Origin: Cyathus striatus
Lineage: Eukaryota > Basidiomycota > Agaricomycetes > Agaricales > Nidulariaceae
Assembly: GCA_025738555.1 (NCBI GenBank)
Contig: JAOVFP010000005.1
Location: 2,046,001-2,110,000, forward strand
Direction: 5' to 3'
DNA length: 64,000 nt
Of this stretch, positions 1 to 10,925 are shown piece after piece; position 1 is the first letter of the stretch; the number at the start of each line of letters is the position of its first letter. The position numbers and the translations under genes were made by a program. A model generated the notes under the pieces. It was not told the origin of the DNA, did not search any database, and saw only the letters and a list, made by a program, of their open reading frames with translations.

Positions 1-30
1 TATGCTAGTATACCTTTGAAAATGCTGCAT

Positions 31-441
31 GATCACCTATGATCACCTATACATTCACTAGTACTAATAATAAGCTAATATGCCCTTGAAACACTTAATG
101 ATCACCTATGATCACCTATATATTCATTAGTACTGATAATAGGCCAATGTGCCCTTGAAATGTTTAATGATCACTTATGATCATCTATACATTCACTAGT
201 ATTAATAATAAGCCAATACACTCTTGAAATACTTAATGATCACCTATGATCACCTATACATTCATTAGTAGTGATAATAGGTCAATGTGCAGTTGAACAC
301 TTAATGATCACCTATGATCACCTATACATTCATTAGTATCAATAATATGCTAATACTCTTGAAACACTATATGATCACCTATGATCACATATACATCCAC
401 TAGTACCTCACAGATTCATTAGTAAACATATAATAGTATAA
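31..441. repeat. 69-bp tandem repeat array, about 6 copies
   Basis: The core GATCACCTATGATCACCTAT recurs at 31, 100, 169, 238, 306 and 373, so the unit is 69 bp (the last two steps are 68 and 67). Copies differ by a few substitutions. Each unit carries two tandem GATCACCTAT motifs plus an AT-rich spacer with CATTCACTAGTA. The array lies directly 5' of a gag-like ORF, so it is probably the 5' untranslated leader of the retrotransposon whose 3' LTR ends at 3358. The 5' LTR would lie to the left of the window. It may begin before position 1. Confidence 0.9.
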
Positions 442-447
442 TAGTAG

Positions 448-2922
448 GTGATCATAAAAAGCCCCATTTTTTTTGATCATGGTGATCATGGGGAGCCAGG
501 GCTTTTTATGATCAAATTGGCTAACACTCATGCTGTCCAACAGCAAGCCCCCTACGGGATACCAATACCGCAGGAGGCTATGGAAGTCGACGATCCCCAC
601 CGCCAGCCTGAACGAACTGCAACGATAACAGAACAGGCAAAGAACAAGGGAAAGAAACGAGCAACATCCCGAGAACTGCGGGAGCACGACGAGGAGGATA
701 GACGGGAGAGGAGACGAGAGCTAAACCACCTCCTCCGAGACCTGGACAGGGAGGGAGCAACCCTGGAAGACGATGATGATATGACAGAAGGGGTCAAATT
801 CACGGTGATGACTCTGCTCCGTCGAATAGACGAGCTGAACGACGAGGTGGACCAGCTCAGACAGCACAACAAAAAGTTGGAAGAATGGGCTTCCAACATA
901 GAAGAACGAAACGACGACCTCGAGGCAGAAACAAAACGCCTCAGGTCCAAAAGACCAGCAAGCCGAGAAGGGGACCGTGGGCGGGAGACCCGCCCACCCC
1001 CTAGCCGATACGACTTCGACGACAGGACGGAGCAGAGAAGGACAAGGGCTCCAAAGGGGGGAAATGACACAATCCCCTCCACTGCTGCACGGGCAACAAG
1101 GAACCTCCCAGCCCGCAGGAACTATCGGACGACATCCAGCGCCGCAGGAGGTGCAATGGCACCTCCCAGTGCGGCCTTGTCATCAAACCGGTCTGAGGGG
1201 ACGAGAGCAGGCCCTTTGACGGAGCAACAAGAATCGCAGGGGACTCGATTGATGGTGCCGGGGCCGATAAAACCTCCCAAAGTAAGGAGGAAGGACCCGG
1301 CCCTCACGGACTATGTGGAGCCCACTCTGGAGGACGACGAGGCGGACCCCAACAGCCCACCTCTATCCCCTGATCTCGAAGGGTTGTCAGATCGGCAACA
1401 GGAGCACGAAAGGAGGAAACACAAGGTGGCCCTGAAGCAATTCGAGAGTGAAAAGAGGAAGCGAGAGCTGAAGGAGAAGGCCATCCCAGGGCGTATACCC
1501 GATGCCCTGGGAGTGGTAGAACTGAAGAAGGGCCGAGTCGAGCGAGACAATTGGTTCGCAGGGATGTTCAGCCCATCCGTATACGTCTCGAGGCGGTCGA
1601 ACCGCGCGTTTGCAGGACGCACTGCTGAGGAAGCATCGCGTATAGAGCTTAGGGGCTCCCAGGCTTACCAGCCTCGTTCGGCCCTATACAATATCACACC
1701 GAGAGGATTTCCAATGAATCCCCTCCAAGTTGACGCATTGGCTGACATGATCAACGATAACCACTACACGGTAGATGTACGCTTTGAGGCACATGAACTC
1801 CTCAGCGTCTTCCGTACCATGGCCGAATGGGTATTCCCCGAACATCGGGACCGGTCAATGCGTTACATCCTCACAGATCCATGCTTCGCGGAGGGGGTAC
1901 CCCCTCTCAACATTTCCTATAACCCGGGGCTCCCCCGCATCGACAGGCCCCAGACCTCGTTCTCACGAAGGTCATCATCTGCAACCGGCGGAGCAGGGCT
2001 GCTAATGCCCCCCTCCGAACAACAGCTGATGGTGGATATCCACTGTCAATACATCGCCCACCATGGCCATCCGGGAAGCAGCAACCCCTTCATTGGGATT
2101 GCCGTCACGTGAGCCTTCCAGGTGTGCCGTCGTAGTGTCTTCGGATACTTGTTGGGAAGGGCACTGGGCCCAACCTCGAGGGAAGCACGAGTCCCATTCA
2201 TACGAGAACTCACCTTCCTGATATCGCAGCCCAACCGGTATCGTGAAGAAATTGAGGCGTGGAATGCCTCCCACCCCAACGAACCATTCGTTCCTCAAAG
2301 GGGTCCTGACTTCTGGTGCAGGCGGTTCGACTGTCCTGTCACCTCCGCCGCGAACGTAGGAATGACGGACGTCATTGCTACTCTCATTCGAAACGGGGTC
2401 CCTATTGCGTGGATTGACCACGCATACCCCTTTGGGCTGAACTACCTGGACGCCCACTTCACCAACTCGTCCTTGAGGAGACCATTGTTCCTCGAAGCTG
2501 ATGACCGCCGGCTGACACGCCTCCAACAACATGGGGTGCCGCATGGAATTGCCAAATGGTCTGGATTCTGGTCTCCGTCTCCCGAGGACTTCGACCGCAT
2601 ACATATGTTAATGCGCATCGATCAACTTCACAACGGGATACAAGACCGAGGAGGGAGGTGGTTGCGCTACGCCGAATCTTCCACCTTCCTGTATCTACGG
2701 GAGCGTCCACGGTCCGACCTAACGCAGATGCCTAATAGCGCTGGGCCATCTTCACTCCCCCCAAGTCACCTAGTTACAGGGCCTAACGGCCCCCTAACGA
2801 ACGACGACGATGCCCCCACAGCCGGACCGATCGTCTCGCTCCCCAGGACTGTTGAGCAAGGTGAGGGAGGGTCTAACGACCCCCCTTTCCGTCGAGGATG
2901 CGCGTGTGGACGGGGGGCCTAA
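448..2922 (+). pseudogene. gag-like protein with one in-frame TGA
   Basis: One frame runs from ATG 448 to TAA 2920-2922 (about 825 codons), broken only by TGA at 2110-2112. The first part is highly charged, with a predicted coiled coil around residues 110-165 (LNDEVDQLRQHNKKLEEW) followed by basic and proline-rich sequence. The middle is better folded: residues about 410-480 (NPLQVDALADMINDNHY), then after the stop a 200-residue block rich in Trp and Phe. No zinc knuckle is seen. Family assignment rests on position (5' of a purine tract and LTR), charge profile and coiled coil, not on a recognised Pfam domain. The stop may be a CGA-to-TGA change. Start choice is uncertain because the first 20 codons lie in a hairpin; ATG 508 is the alternative. 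Confidence 0.55.
449..514 (+). other. perfect 15-bp hairpin at the gag start
   Basis: GATCATAAAAAGCCC at 450-464 is exactly complementary to GGGCTTTTTATGATC at 499-513, with a 34-nt loop containing two TGATCATG palindromic blocks. The first in-frame ATG (448) lies at the base of the left arm and the second (508) inside the right arm. In the RNA this would be a strong stem-loop over the start codons. A packaging, dimerisation or translation-control role is inference only. Confidence 0.7.
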
Positions 2923-3134
2923 CGGCCCTCCCCTCCCAACAGATGGTACTCCCGACGTACCATTGGCCATGGATGTGGACGATGGGGTAGCCCCCTATCG
3001 TCCCCTGACGCCCCAGCCTCCGGCTCGTTCGCCACCTCCATCGGGACCGTCCTCTGCGTGAAGATAGACGAGCCGCATCGCCCTCCCTTCCTCCTGTTGT
3101 ATAGACCGTGTAGACTCGGTCTCAAGGGGGGGCG

Positions 3135-3358
3135 TGTAAGGCGGCACCTTACCTACGTAACATTGACACACTCATTATGTAATATTGTTTACCTACGGAC
3201 TGTTTGGCAACGCCGTCAGGCGTTGCCTTATATAAATTTACCATTATTTACTCGTAAAGAACAACTTTCACTCGTACACTCGTAGACTACCTATTCACTG
3301 GTCTGGTTTACGTGGTGCGTGAGTGAGTTAAGTTCAGTAGAGGAGTTGAACCTCTACA
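3135..3358 (+). repeat. 3' LTR (224 bp)
   Basis: It begins TGTAAGG just after a G-rich purine tract and ends CTCTACA. It has the 5'-TG..CA-3' termini of LTRs, a TATATAAA box at 3230-3237, and then short Thr/Ser-like CTCGTA repeats. The downstream junction is exact: position 3359 resumes WD40 coding sequence that is uninterrupted in all other repeats. The five bases after the LTR are GTGAG, the expected right copy of a 5-bp target duplication. The left copy is off the window. Confidence 0.8.
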
Positions 3359-4818
3359 GTGAGAATATGGGATGTGAAAGGTGGTCAAGTCACTGCTAAT
3401 CCATTTGAGGGGCACACAGGCTCAGTTCATTCTGTAGCATTTTCTCCTAATGGAAAGCAAGTAGTATTTGGCTCACATGATAATAATGTGAGAATATGTG
3501 ATGTGGAAAGTGGTCAAATCACTGCTGGTCCATGTGAGGGACACACATCCTTAGTTTTTTCTGTAGCATTTTCTCCAGATGGAAAGCAAGTAGTATCTGG
3601 TTCATTTGATAAAACTGTGAGAATATGGGATGTGGAAAGTGGTCAGATTGCTGCTGGTCCATTTGAGGGGCACACAAATGATGTTTTGTCTGTAGCATTT
3701 TCTCCAGATGGAAAGCAAGTGGTATCTGGCTCAAATGATATGACTGTGAGAATATGGGATGTGGAAAGTGGTCAAGTTGCTGCTAGTCCTTTTGAGGGGC
3801 ACACATGCCCAGTTATATCTGTAGCATTTTCTCCAGATGGAAAGCAAGTGGTATCTGGCTCATCTGATAAAACTGTGAGAATATGGGATGTGGAGAGTGG
3901 TCAAGTCACTGCTGGTCCATTTGAGGGGCACACAAGTGAAGTTTTGTCTGTAGCATTTTCTCCAGATGGAAAGCAAGTGGTATCTGGCTCATGGGATAAA
4001 ACTGTGAGAATATGGGATGTGGAAAATGGCCAAGTCACTTCTAGTCCATTTGAGGGGCACACAGGCTCAGTTCAGTCTATAGCATTTTCTTCAAATGGAA
4101 AGCAAGTGGTATTTGGATCATCTGATAAGTCTGTGAGAATATGGAACATGGGATGTAGCCAAGTTGCCACTGGTCCAATTGAGGAAAATCACATAATCTT
4201 TCCTGGTTTCAAACTATTCATAGAAGTGTATGTAACATTTGTTATAATATAAATGAAAATAATTAATTTTTAACTTAAACAATTTTATTGCAGTATTCAT
4301 CAGAAATATGTTGCTTTCTTAATGAGGAACTACTTTTTGCGGAACAAAAATGTACAATTTACTTCCAGTATGTATTTTATTTTGATAGATATTATAAGAT
4401 TATTGTCTGAGTTTATTTTTAATTAGATCATTTCACAATTTTATTTTCACTTGGGGGACCCTGCATATATGCCTCATGTTATAAGAGTGGCTGGGTTAAA
4501 AGCAAGAATGGTGATTTAATTTTATGGATTCCAAATTATTTAAGAGCAGGATTATGTGATTTTGACACTATTTCTATTATAGGGCCAATTATATTATGTA
4601 GACTAAACTTATCAAAGTTTTTCTGTGGTTGTGATTGGTCAAATTGTTTTACTTCATCTATTAATGATTATGTTTTTGCAGATGATCCCTTATTAATTAT
4701 ATATTCATTCTTTTCTGAATTATTTTCATTTTTATCATTTTCTCACATTCATTTCTTGCTGTATTTCATCCTCATAATGCTGCTTTTAACTGTGTACTGT
4801 ATTTTTAAATTGCAGTAA
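3359..4818 (+). pseudogene. NACHT-WD40 gene, 3' remnant cut by a retrotransposon
   Basis: Only the C-terminal part of a WD40 propeller remains: a partial repeat, then six 43-residue repeats of the form GHTxxVxSVAFSPDGKQVV, up to about 4200. The frame continues through an intron (donor about 4209; acceptor at 4304 keeps frame), a second intron (about 4369-4424), and a C-terminal domain with GWVKSKNGDLILWIPNYLRA and LSKFFCGCDW, the same tail as the paralogue ending at 31319. The frame stops at TAA 4816-4818 after a hydrophobic stretch. The N-terminal NACHT part is absent; the 5' end is the LTR junction at 3359. Proteins of this class are intracellular STAND receptors thought to act in fungal non-self recognition; this copy cannot be expressed as a full receptor. 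Confidence 0.85.
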
Positions 4819-5109
4819 CCTTACAATTGTAATTTTTAATGACTCAATGCATTAGAAATACTATGTAGTGTTGCTTAGTTACATTGCTTGCCCTCTCCTC
4901 TATTAAACATTTAAATACCTAGTTTGTGCAATGTAGTATAAATTAAAATATAGTTAATTCTACTTACACCATGTATGCTCACTAAGAAGGTGGCTAGGCA
5001 CCTATATTTTACTGCACATGCACAAAAGTGAGTGTGACTGAGCATGCCACACTCAAGGCCAAATTTTCATGCACAACCAGTGAGCATGTCATGCTCAAGA
5101 TATATACTA
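4819..5109. other. AT-rich spacer
   Basis: No coding signal. It holds the 3' flank of the WD40 remnant and short GAGCATG-type repeats, ending in the TA (5108-5109) that is the left target site of the pogo element. Confidence 0.6.
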
Positions 5110-5297
5110 CTGGATACTTTTGACCAATTGTTTGGTCACATGTCACACAGGGTCTCTGAACAGAACAATATCACCCTGTTGTCATGCATCACGGAGAGCT
5201 GTGAACAGAGGTTCAGCAAAAAATAAAAGAGTAGTTTTTAGAGAGTCTAGAATGATTTTGGTATAATTTTTAAGTGCTACTATATACTAGAAATGAT

Positions 5298-7435
5298 TTA
5301 ATGGCCCTCCCAAGTTCTCGTAGAGTACAATGTATTTTTTATTTTCTTCTTTTCCCTGCGCCTCAGCTTCGGGGTTGCATCTGTTAACACACCATCAACC
5401 ATTTCAACCAATGTACTCTCCACATCCATTTTGAGCTGAAGCCCACCAAATTCTGAGTCATCATCATCACCAGCTGTTGGATACATCTGCTCGTAATGTT
5501 CTATTACAGCTTCCAATGGTACAGCTGAGTCTGAAGAAATGGTCTTGTTTGAAACAAGCTCCCCATTATTTACCACTAGCTCACTATCATCAAAATCAGC
5601 AGTAACTGTATCACTGGTTGTGAGCTTTGGTTCATCCAATATTCTTGAAAGCTTAAGCTCTGCATAGAACTCAGGATTGTCAGCATGTAGATTTTGTAGA
5701 ATGTCATGGGCTTCTCTGCTGGTAAGACTTTCCCATGAAAGATCAAAGCTTCCAGCGTGACACATTTTCCATGCCTGCATGTGAATGGTCAGCTTGTAAT
5801 TTATAGCACTGTAGGTTTAGCTGACACACCTTGCGAACTGTTTCTGGTTCATTAAGCTTTTCATATGCTGAAACAATCCAACCGACTGTGCGGTCCCACA
5901 TCGTTTTTAGCTGTGTATTAATCACAACACTTTCACATGTGATCCCTTGTTTCAATTGATTCAGAACTTCATCAACAAGGTCCTGGTGTGCCGCTTGTTT
6001 TAATATATGCTTGAACATATAATTGATTCCTACATCACAGGGCTGAAAGAGACTGGTTAGACCGGCTGGAATGAAGATTACAATTATTGAAGGGTGGTGG
6101 GTACACATCCAATCTAAGAATTCTTTTGACCAATGAACTGACCAACAGTCAATCAGCCAAATAACCTTCTGATCAGGATGTAATCCTAGCCTTCTGTGCA
6201 CATCTTCAAAATAGCCAGCAAGTGTAACATCTACAAAGTGGCACATGGTTTCTTGAGTAGACCAGTAGGTATCTATTTTTGAAGCTTCAAATAAAAATCC
6301 AAGCCAAAGAGCATCCTCCATGCACTTTGCATTATCAGAAGGAAGAGATCACTTTGTTGATCCCTGATAGATGGATTGTAAAGGTAGGATGGATCCATCA
6401 CATGAAACATTGACAAATGTAGTAAATGCACACTTATCTTCTGTTCCCACTGTAGCCACTTGGTTCGAGCCTTTCTCAGCATATGTTAAGCCACTCCCTG
6501 GTGAAAGTATGACCTGTGTCTGGTCACCATTCACAATAAGTGCAGGGGAGGTAATATCATGCTCCTTTATTGCATAAGCAATGCGGAGAAATGCTTTCTG
6601 CAGAATCTCATCAGAATTATCTGGAATTTTTCGGCCAGCTCGTGTGGATCATCGAAGAGACCAACCTAATGCTTGGTGGAGAAATTTTAATACAAAGCTC
6701 TCTGAACAGGCAAAGAATGAACTGTTATTGGAAGGTGTTTTGAAAATAAGAGGTGCCAGATGTTCAAGCTGTGCAATAATTATGCTTCGTATTGTAACCA
6801 GTGTGAGCAGAACAGATGCCTGTCATAGACCATTGAGATATTTAAGAATAGCCTGTGTTGCTTCAGGATATTTTATCTATAGAGAAAATGTCAGCCCATT
6901 GATATGAACATCGAAAATAAGGCATGAAAGCATGTACAAGTACACCCACTCTTGTTGTTAGTCCTCCTGGCTTATTACCTGCAGCTACACGGCACATAAA
7001 TGCATCATTCCACCTAGGCCTATCTCCAGTGCGATCAATCCATCTTCCAAGAGTCTGTGGTTTAAGCTGAGAAAAAATAGCAATATTGGTTTTTTGCAGC
7101 TCTTTAACAATTTCGGCTGGACTCATTTGATAACCAACTTTTCTAGCAGCCTCATTGATATGTATGTAAATCAATGGATTTGTCCAGTTCATATACTTTG
7201 CCTCCATATATGAATTTTCAGGTTTTTGTGGCTGGCCAATCCCATCATTCTCATCACGTAAATCCTCTTTGAATGAATGATGAGGCCGAGATACCTCAGC
7301 AATGTTAACACATGTTTTAGGCTTTATCTGAGACTGTAGCTCAATATTTTTCTTATAGATAGAATTAGCTTCCGTTATAAAAAATATATCTAAAGTCATG
7401 GACATACCATCTTCAATTTTCCATCTGCATTTCAT
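5298..7435 (-). pseudogene. pogo-type DDE transposase with three in-frame TGAs
   Basis: The N-terminal part (7435 to about 6950) has a helix-turn-helix-like DNA-binding segment (SPAEIVKELQKTN, TLGRWIDRTGDRPRW). An intron is predicted at 6877-6949. The RNase H-like catalytic core follows: first Asp in NGDQTQV (about 6530), second in LIDCWSVHWS (about 6140), third in LFQPCDVGIN (about 6040). A second intron at 5775-5829 (GTGTGT..CTGAC..CAG) joins TVRK to AWKMCHAGSF. The tail is acidic and ends ...TRTWEGH. One frame is kept throughout except TGA at 6823-6825, 6649-6651 and 6349-6351, each where Arg fits. The protein would cut and join the element's TIRs in the nucleus. The CDS start is approximate, since an upstream exon could exist. 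Confidence 0.85.
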
Positions 7436-7551
7436 TTACCAGATATAATATCTTGTTCATGCTTTCATGAATGTAATCATCTCTGTCATTCACTATCCAG
7501 CTCTCATTTATGACAAGAAGATGCTTCTACTTTGCTTTTTTCTTCTGCCTT

Positions 7552-9030
7552 TCACTTTTCTCTACCCAGTAGTGACTCTTGTCTCATACATTTGTGATCA
7601 GCTTGAATTCGTTCTTCCCCTGGGTTTAGAATGAAAAAATTTCTAATATCACCTGTATTGTGGTATGTGTGGTCTTTTTTGTGTTTCCTTACCTCTACCA
7701 GTGTTGTAGTGGGGTGAACTATCCTCAAAGGACTGGTTTTGGATGCATATATCGGGATGGCATGTAGTACTTCACTGTCAGTTACTGAGCCAGTAACTTC
7801 TGGGAACACATCTTCATCTACACTCTTAAATTGATATCAGCATCTAATACAAATATATAAGCAAGCTCTACTTACACTCTCCATGTGATGCCTAGCCACT
7901 AGTGTAAACATCTTCACATGTTCCATAATAACTTCACATTCAGGAACAAGTGTAACATTGGGAAGTAAAAATGTGCAAAGGGAGTTCAGTGCTAAAACCC
8001 CGCATGAAAATCCATCATTCTGCTGAGAGATAGCCATATTGGAGCATGCGAAAGTTATGTCAGTATGTATCTTGATCCACCACTTGAGTGCTTCAATTAC
8101 CTCCAAATTTTGTTCATTAATAGAATCAGAATTCAGGTCGCCAGTAGAATCACCATAGAAGATGGTGTTCTTTGTCCCATCAATGCCAATAGCAACCCAA
8201 TGCTTATTGTCAATATTTGCAATACCGCAAACAGTCTTGTATACTCCTGAAGCCAATTTGTTCCCAACTTCCCAGTATCGTTGGTAATTGTTCTTCCTGT
8301 CGAGGTATTCATTAGATTTTTGATGTCGGTACAGTGTTTGAAGTAAGACAAAGAAGAAGTCATCAACTACTTTGTGTAATTTACCTAGCCTAGATTGAAG
8401 CAAGTCAATTCGAAGCAATTCAAGATGCTGTGATATATGGGTGCTAGAAAACCATGTTTGTGAAAGGTACATTGTCAGAGAAGTAACAGGATCATTGTTT
8501 GAGAAACCATTGATATTTCCGCTCCAGACCAGGTTATAGAGAATATTCAAAGCCACATTGTACACACTGTTCTGCTCAGATAGGCTGTGGAGCCCTCTGT
8601 GCTTCAGTAAAAACTGCTCAGCACACATCCACTTCCTCTTCAATACCAAAAGATGTGAAGCTTCCCACCAGTATGAAACAATCCAACAGGGGTAAAGCTT
8701 CATTGCTATAATGTGTTCAGGATGATTACCATATCGTATCAACAATAATGTTTCCTTGTGCATTGAAACACACAGGCTATCAATGATTTGCTGTGACAGT
8801 AATGGGCTTTCCTTTAAGATACTGACATCTACAGTATCTTCTGTGCTTGGTGAGTTACTACTGACAAAATCTTCGAACAGCTGACTCTGAAAAAGATTAT
8901 CCACATCTTGAGGGGGAAGTGGGTACTCGAGAAGTTGTTTAACTGTAAACGTTGCACTGGGTAACAGTATATTTCGCAGTGCGGGGGGAATTTCCAAGTG
9001 GTGGGACCTGGATAAAGTAATTGGTACCAT
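7552..9030 (-). CDS. Ulp1-like (C48) cysteine protease
   Basis: Two exons (9030-7876 and 7824-7552; intron 7825-7875, GTAAGT..AAG) give a continuous 475-aa frame. The C-terminal half has the papain-like Ulp1/adenain triad: His in NKHWVAIGID (about 8190), Asp in YGDSTGD (about 8150), Gln in ISQQNDGFSCG and the catalytic Cys in FSCG (about 8000). The N-terminal 250 residues are helical and unrecognised. The family cleaves SUMO or related modifiers; versions carried by eukaryotic DNA transposons are known, but their substrates are not. It sits inside the pogo TIRs, upstream of and co-oriented with the transposase, so it is cargo and not a host SUMO protease. The frame is intact, unlike its neighbour. 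Confidence 0.85.
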
Positions 9031-9423
9031 CTATTCTAGAAATACATTAGAATGAGATCAAGAGTGTAAGTGATGGGTACTCTGCTCACCTGTGGTTTTC
9101 GAAATAAAGATAAATGCAATATCTATAGTGATATAACTACGTGCTTTAAATACATTCTGGAAAACTGACCATTTATGGACCACAATGAGCACCACAATGC
9201 ATACATTATTCTGAATTCATTGTATTGGGACTAATTAGCATTGTTCCGGATTGCTAAAGGTGTACAGATCTTGAATGACAAATGACTATGTGTTTCATGA
9301 CCAAATTGGGACATGAACAAATTGTACACCAGTCATGCATTATACTGGACAATGAACAGAACAATAATGAAACTTAGGTGTCATGCTCAAAATCACCGAA
9401 CAATCAGTCAAAAGTATCCAGTA

Positions 9424-10253
9424 ATGCTCTGTTATTATCTGTGAAACTGAAGTTACTTTGCAGCTATGGGCTACGTCTAGAACTCTTTTATCTCTTCCCA
9501 CCATCCATGGTCTCTATTCGTAACCAACCATCTTATGCAGTTCTTGAAATGCCTCTTCTCTGCTCTCTACCTCCACTATGAGCAGCTGTGCAAACACATG
9601 GAAGACGTGAACTGATTTGAAGCGGGAAGTTATATAGCTTTCAAAGTCGCCAAGAAGGAGGAGATGGTCAACTTGTAGTTGGATGTGCTGGAGTGGTTGG
9701 AGGGTTGATGACGTGGAGTTGCGAGCTGTGCTTAAGGTTAGCTTACTCTTCCTTTCTGTTCCGCTATGTACTGAAGAAGCAGTACTAGCTTTCTCCCATA
9801 CTTTCCAGGTATCAGCCAGAAATATAACCAGTCATGGAAAGATGAACCACCCTCCACATTCTCCCCCAATCCACACATCCCTCAGTCATCGTAAGGACCT
9901 GCTTCGAGATTCTCAATCCCTCTTAGCTGTTATCAGATGGGCTCAGTTCGCACATTTGAAGCTTGACATGTCTGAGACATAGACTATGCATGAGGTGATC
10001 TTACTGAATAGGCACAGCTTGCCAAGTGGCCAGGGTTAGCTTCAGGATGCACATGGCCACTGTGACTTCCACTTGGACCTGGGAGACTTGACAAGGCAAC
10101 GGCTGTACTTTGTTTTTAACTGGTCCACATTTCTCTCTCACGTCATACTACTTTCTTGTGATTTTTAGTTTCCGTTTCTTTGCAAGACTGAAGACGCTTC
10201 TCTAAATGGAACACACCCGAATTGTGCTGTCCATCTTCCATGAACCAAGGGAT
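9424..10253 (+). repeat. ISWI-linked segmental repeat, copy A, left part
   Basis: This stretch matches 42890-43740 in the same order and orientation over its whole length, and 53400-52560 inverted (shared landmarks: CTACGTCTAGAAC, AGGAGATGGTCAACTTGTA, AACTGGTC..TTTCTCTC). It breaks at 10253 and resumes at 19971 after the hAT insertion. No clear gene is seen in it; short ORFs are not conserved between copies. Confidence 0.8.
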
Positions 10254-10743
10254 TAGGGCTGCCAACCGTACCATAACAGTTTACAGCTGTATAAAGTAAA
10301 CCGTTTACGGTATGGGTTTTAGCCGTAACTGTACCATACAGATATTTTTTGAACCTTCTATGGTACAGTATGGGTACAAATATGGCTGTTTACGGTTTAC
10401 GGCTATGATAGATACTGAATTTTTCTGTCAGATCCGAAATTTCCACTCAACAATTGTAAGATGCACAAAATATACAACATACATAATGCCTAAGTAGAAT
10501 ATAAATTGTATAAGTTCTAGTTATACATAAAATAACTTGATTCACTGGTCACATCAGGCTCTTTGAAGCTTGCAGTAATGTTTTACAATCATAAGATTAT
10601 GAATTGTCTCCAGCTTCAGGCTTGCACAATGGATATATATAGTATCACATCCCCCAGAAAAGATTCATTCCACTGCAACTGCAGAGCCTAAAAGTAGATA
10701 GAAGTCAGTGAGCTGTCTTTAATATACAAAGGTTGGAATTGAC

Positions 10744-10925
10744 ATTAGACATACCAGGAATCCCAAATAAATCACATGCTAAATGATATAATGCAAGAAA
10801 TTGAAAGCGGCAACTAAACCACCACTGAAGAGGATTGCAGGAGTCGAAATTCCCATGAGGGAGCTTGAAATAGTCACCTAGCTCATCTGCAGCTACATGT
10901 GGCTTGCAAGAATACCTCGTAGTAA
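10744..10925 (-). pseudogene. hAT-1 transposase, C-terminal dimerisation domain
   Basis: Read on the minus strand, this gives HVAADELGDYFKLPHGNFD, then NPLQWWFSCRFQFLALYHLA and CDLFGIPG: the hATC dimerisation motif, with its usual DELxxY, the PLxWW core and final IPG. The rest of the transposase should lie at 10926-12200, but I find only broken frames there (for example an acidic ORF at 11111-11323), so the gene is a relic. The protein would have dimerised and cut hAT ends. The domain call is sound; the extent is not. Confidence 0.7.

Larger units (their letters stand above)
1..3358 (+). mobile_element. gag-only LTR retrotransposon, 3' part
   Basis: From left to right: tandem-repeat leader, gag-like ORF, purine tract (AAGGGGGGG, 3124-3132) and a 3' LTR ending at 3358. 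No protease, reverse transcriptase, RNase H or integrase sequence lies between the gag-like ORF and the purine tract, so this is a non-autonomous element of the TR-GAG kind that would depend on a partner. The base after the LTR (3359) begins GTGAGAATATGG, the middle of a WD40-repeat codon string, so the element sits inside a NACHT-WD40 gene. The 5' LTR and 5' target flank are outside the window. The left edge at 1 is simply the window limit. Confidence 0.75.
5110..9421 (-). mobile_element. pogo/Tigger-type DNA transposon with Ulp1 cargo
   Basis: Terminal inverted repeats CTGGATACTTTTGAC are identical for 15 bp at 5110 and, reverse-complemented, at 9421, and stay about 88% alike for about 33 bp. 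Both ends are flanked by TA (5108-5109 and 9422-9423), the Tc1/mariner-pogo target duplication. Length is 4312 bp. It encodes two genes in the same orientation: a Ulp1-like cysteine protease (7552-9030) upstream and a DDE transposase (5298-7435) downstream. Both ends are intact, but the transposase has three in-frame TGA codons, so this copy is probably immobile unless helped in trans. Confidence 0.85.

Noticed and set aside
1..441. CRISPR-like array
   Set aside because: Units are contiguous 69-bp tandem copies with no unique spacers, in a fungal genome: a minisatellite.
552..1082. 176-codon minus-strand frame opposite gag
   Set aside because: It is antisense to a highly biased charged coding sequence. 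The Ser/Arg-rich product has no features.
2810..3061. second ORF after gag as a possible pol start (frameshift)
   Set aside because: Only 83 codons, Pro-rich, no protease or reverse-transcriptase motif, and it ends just before the purine tract.
7825..7875. frameshift ending the Ulp1 gene at 7837
   Set aside because: A 51-nt intron with GTAAGT donor and AAG acceptor restores one continuous frame, so this is splicing and not damage.
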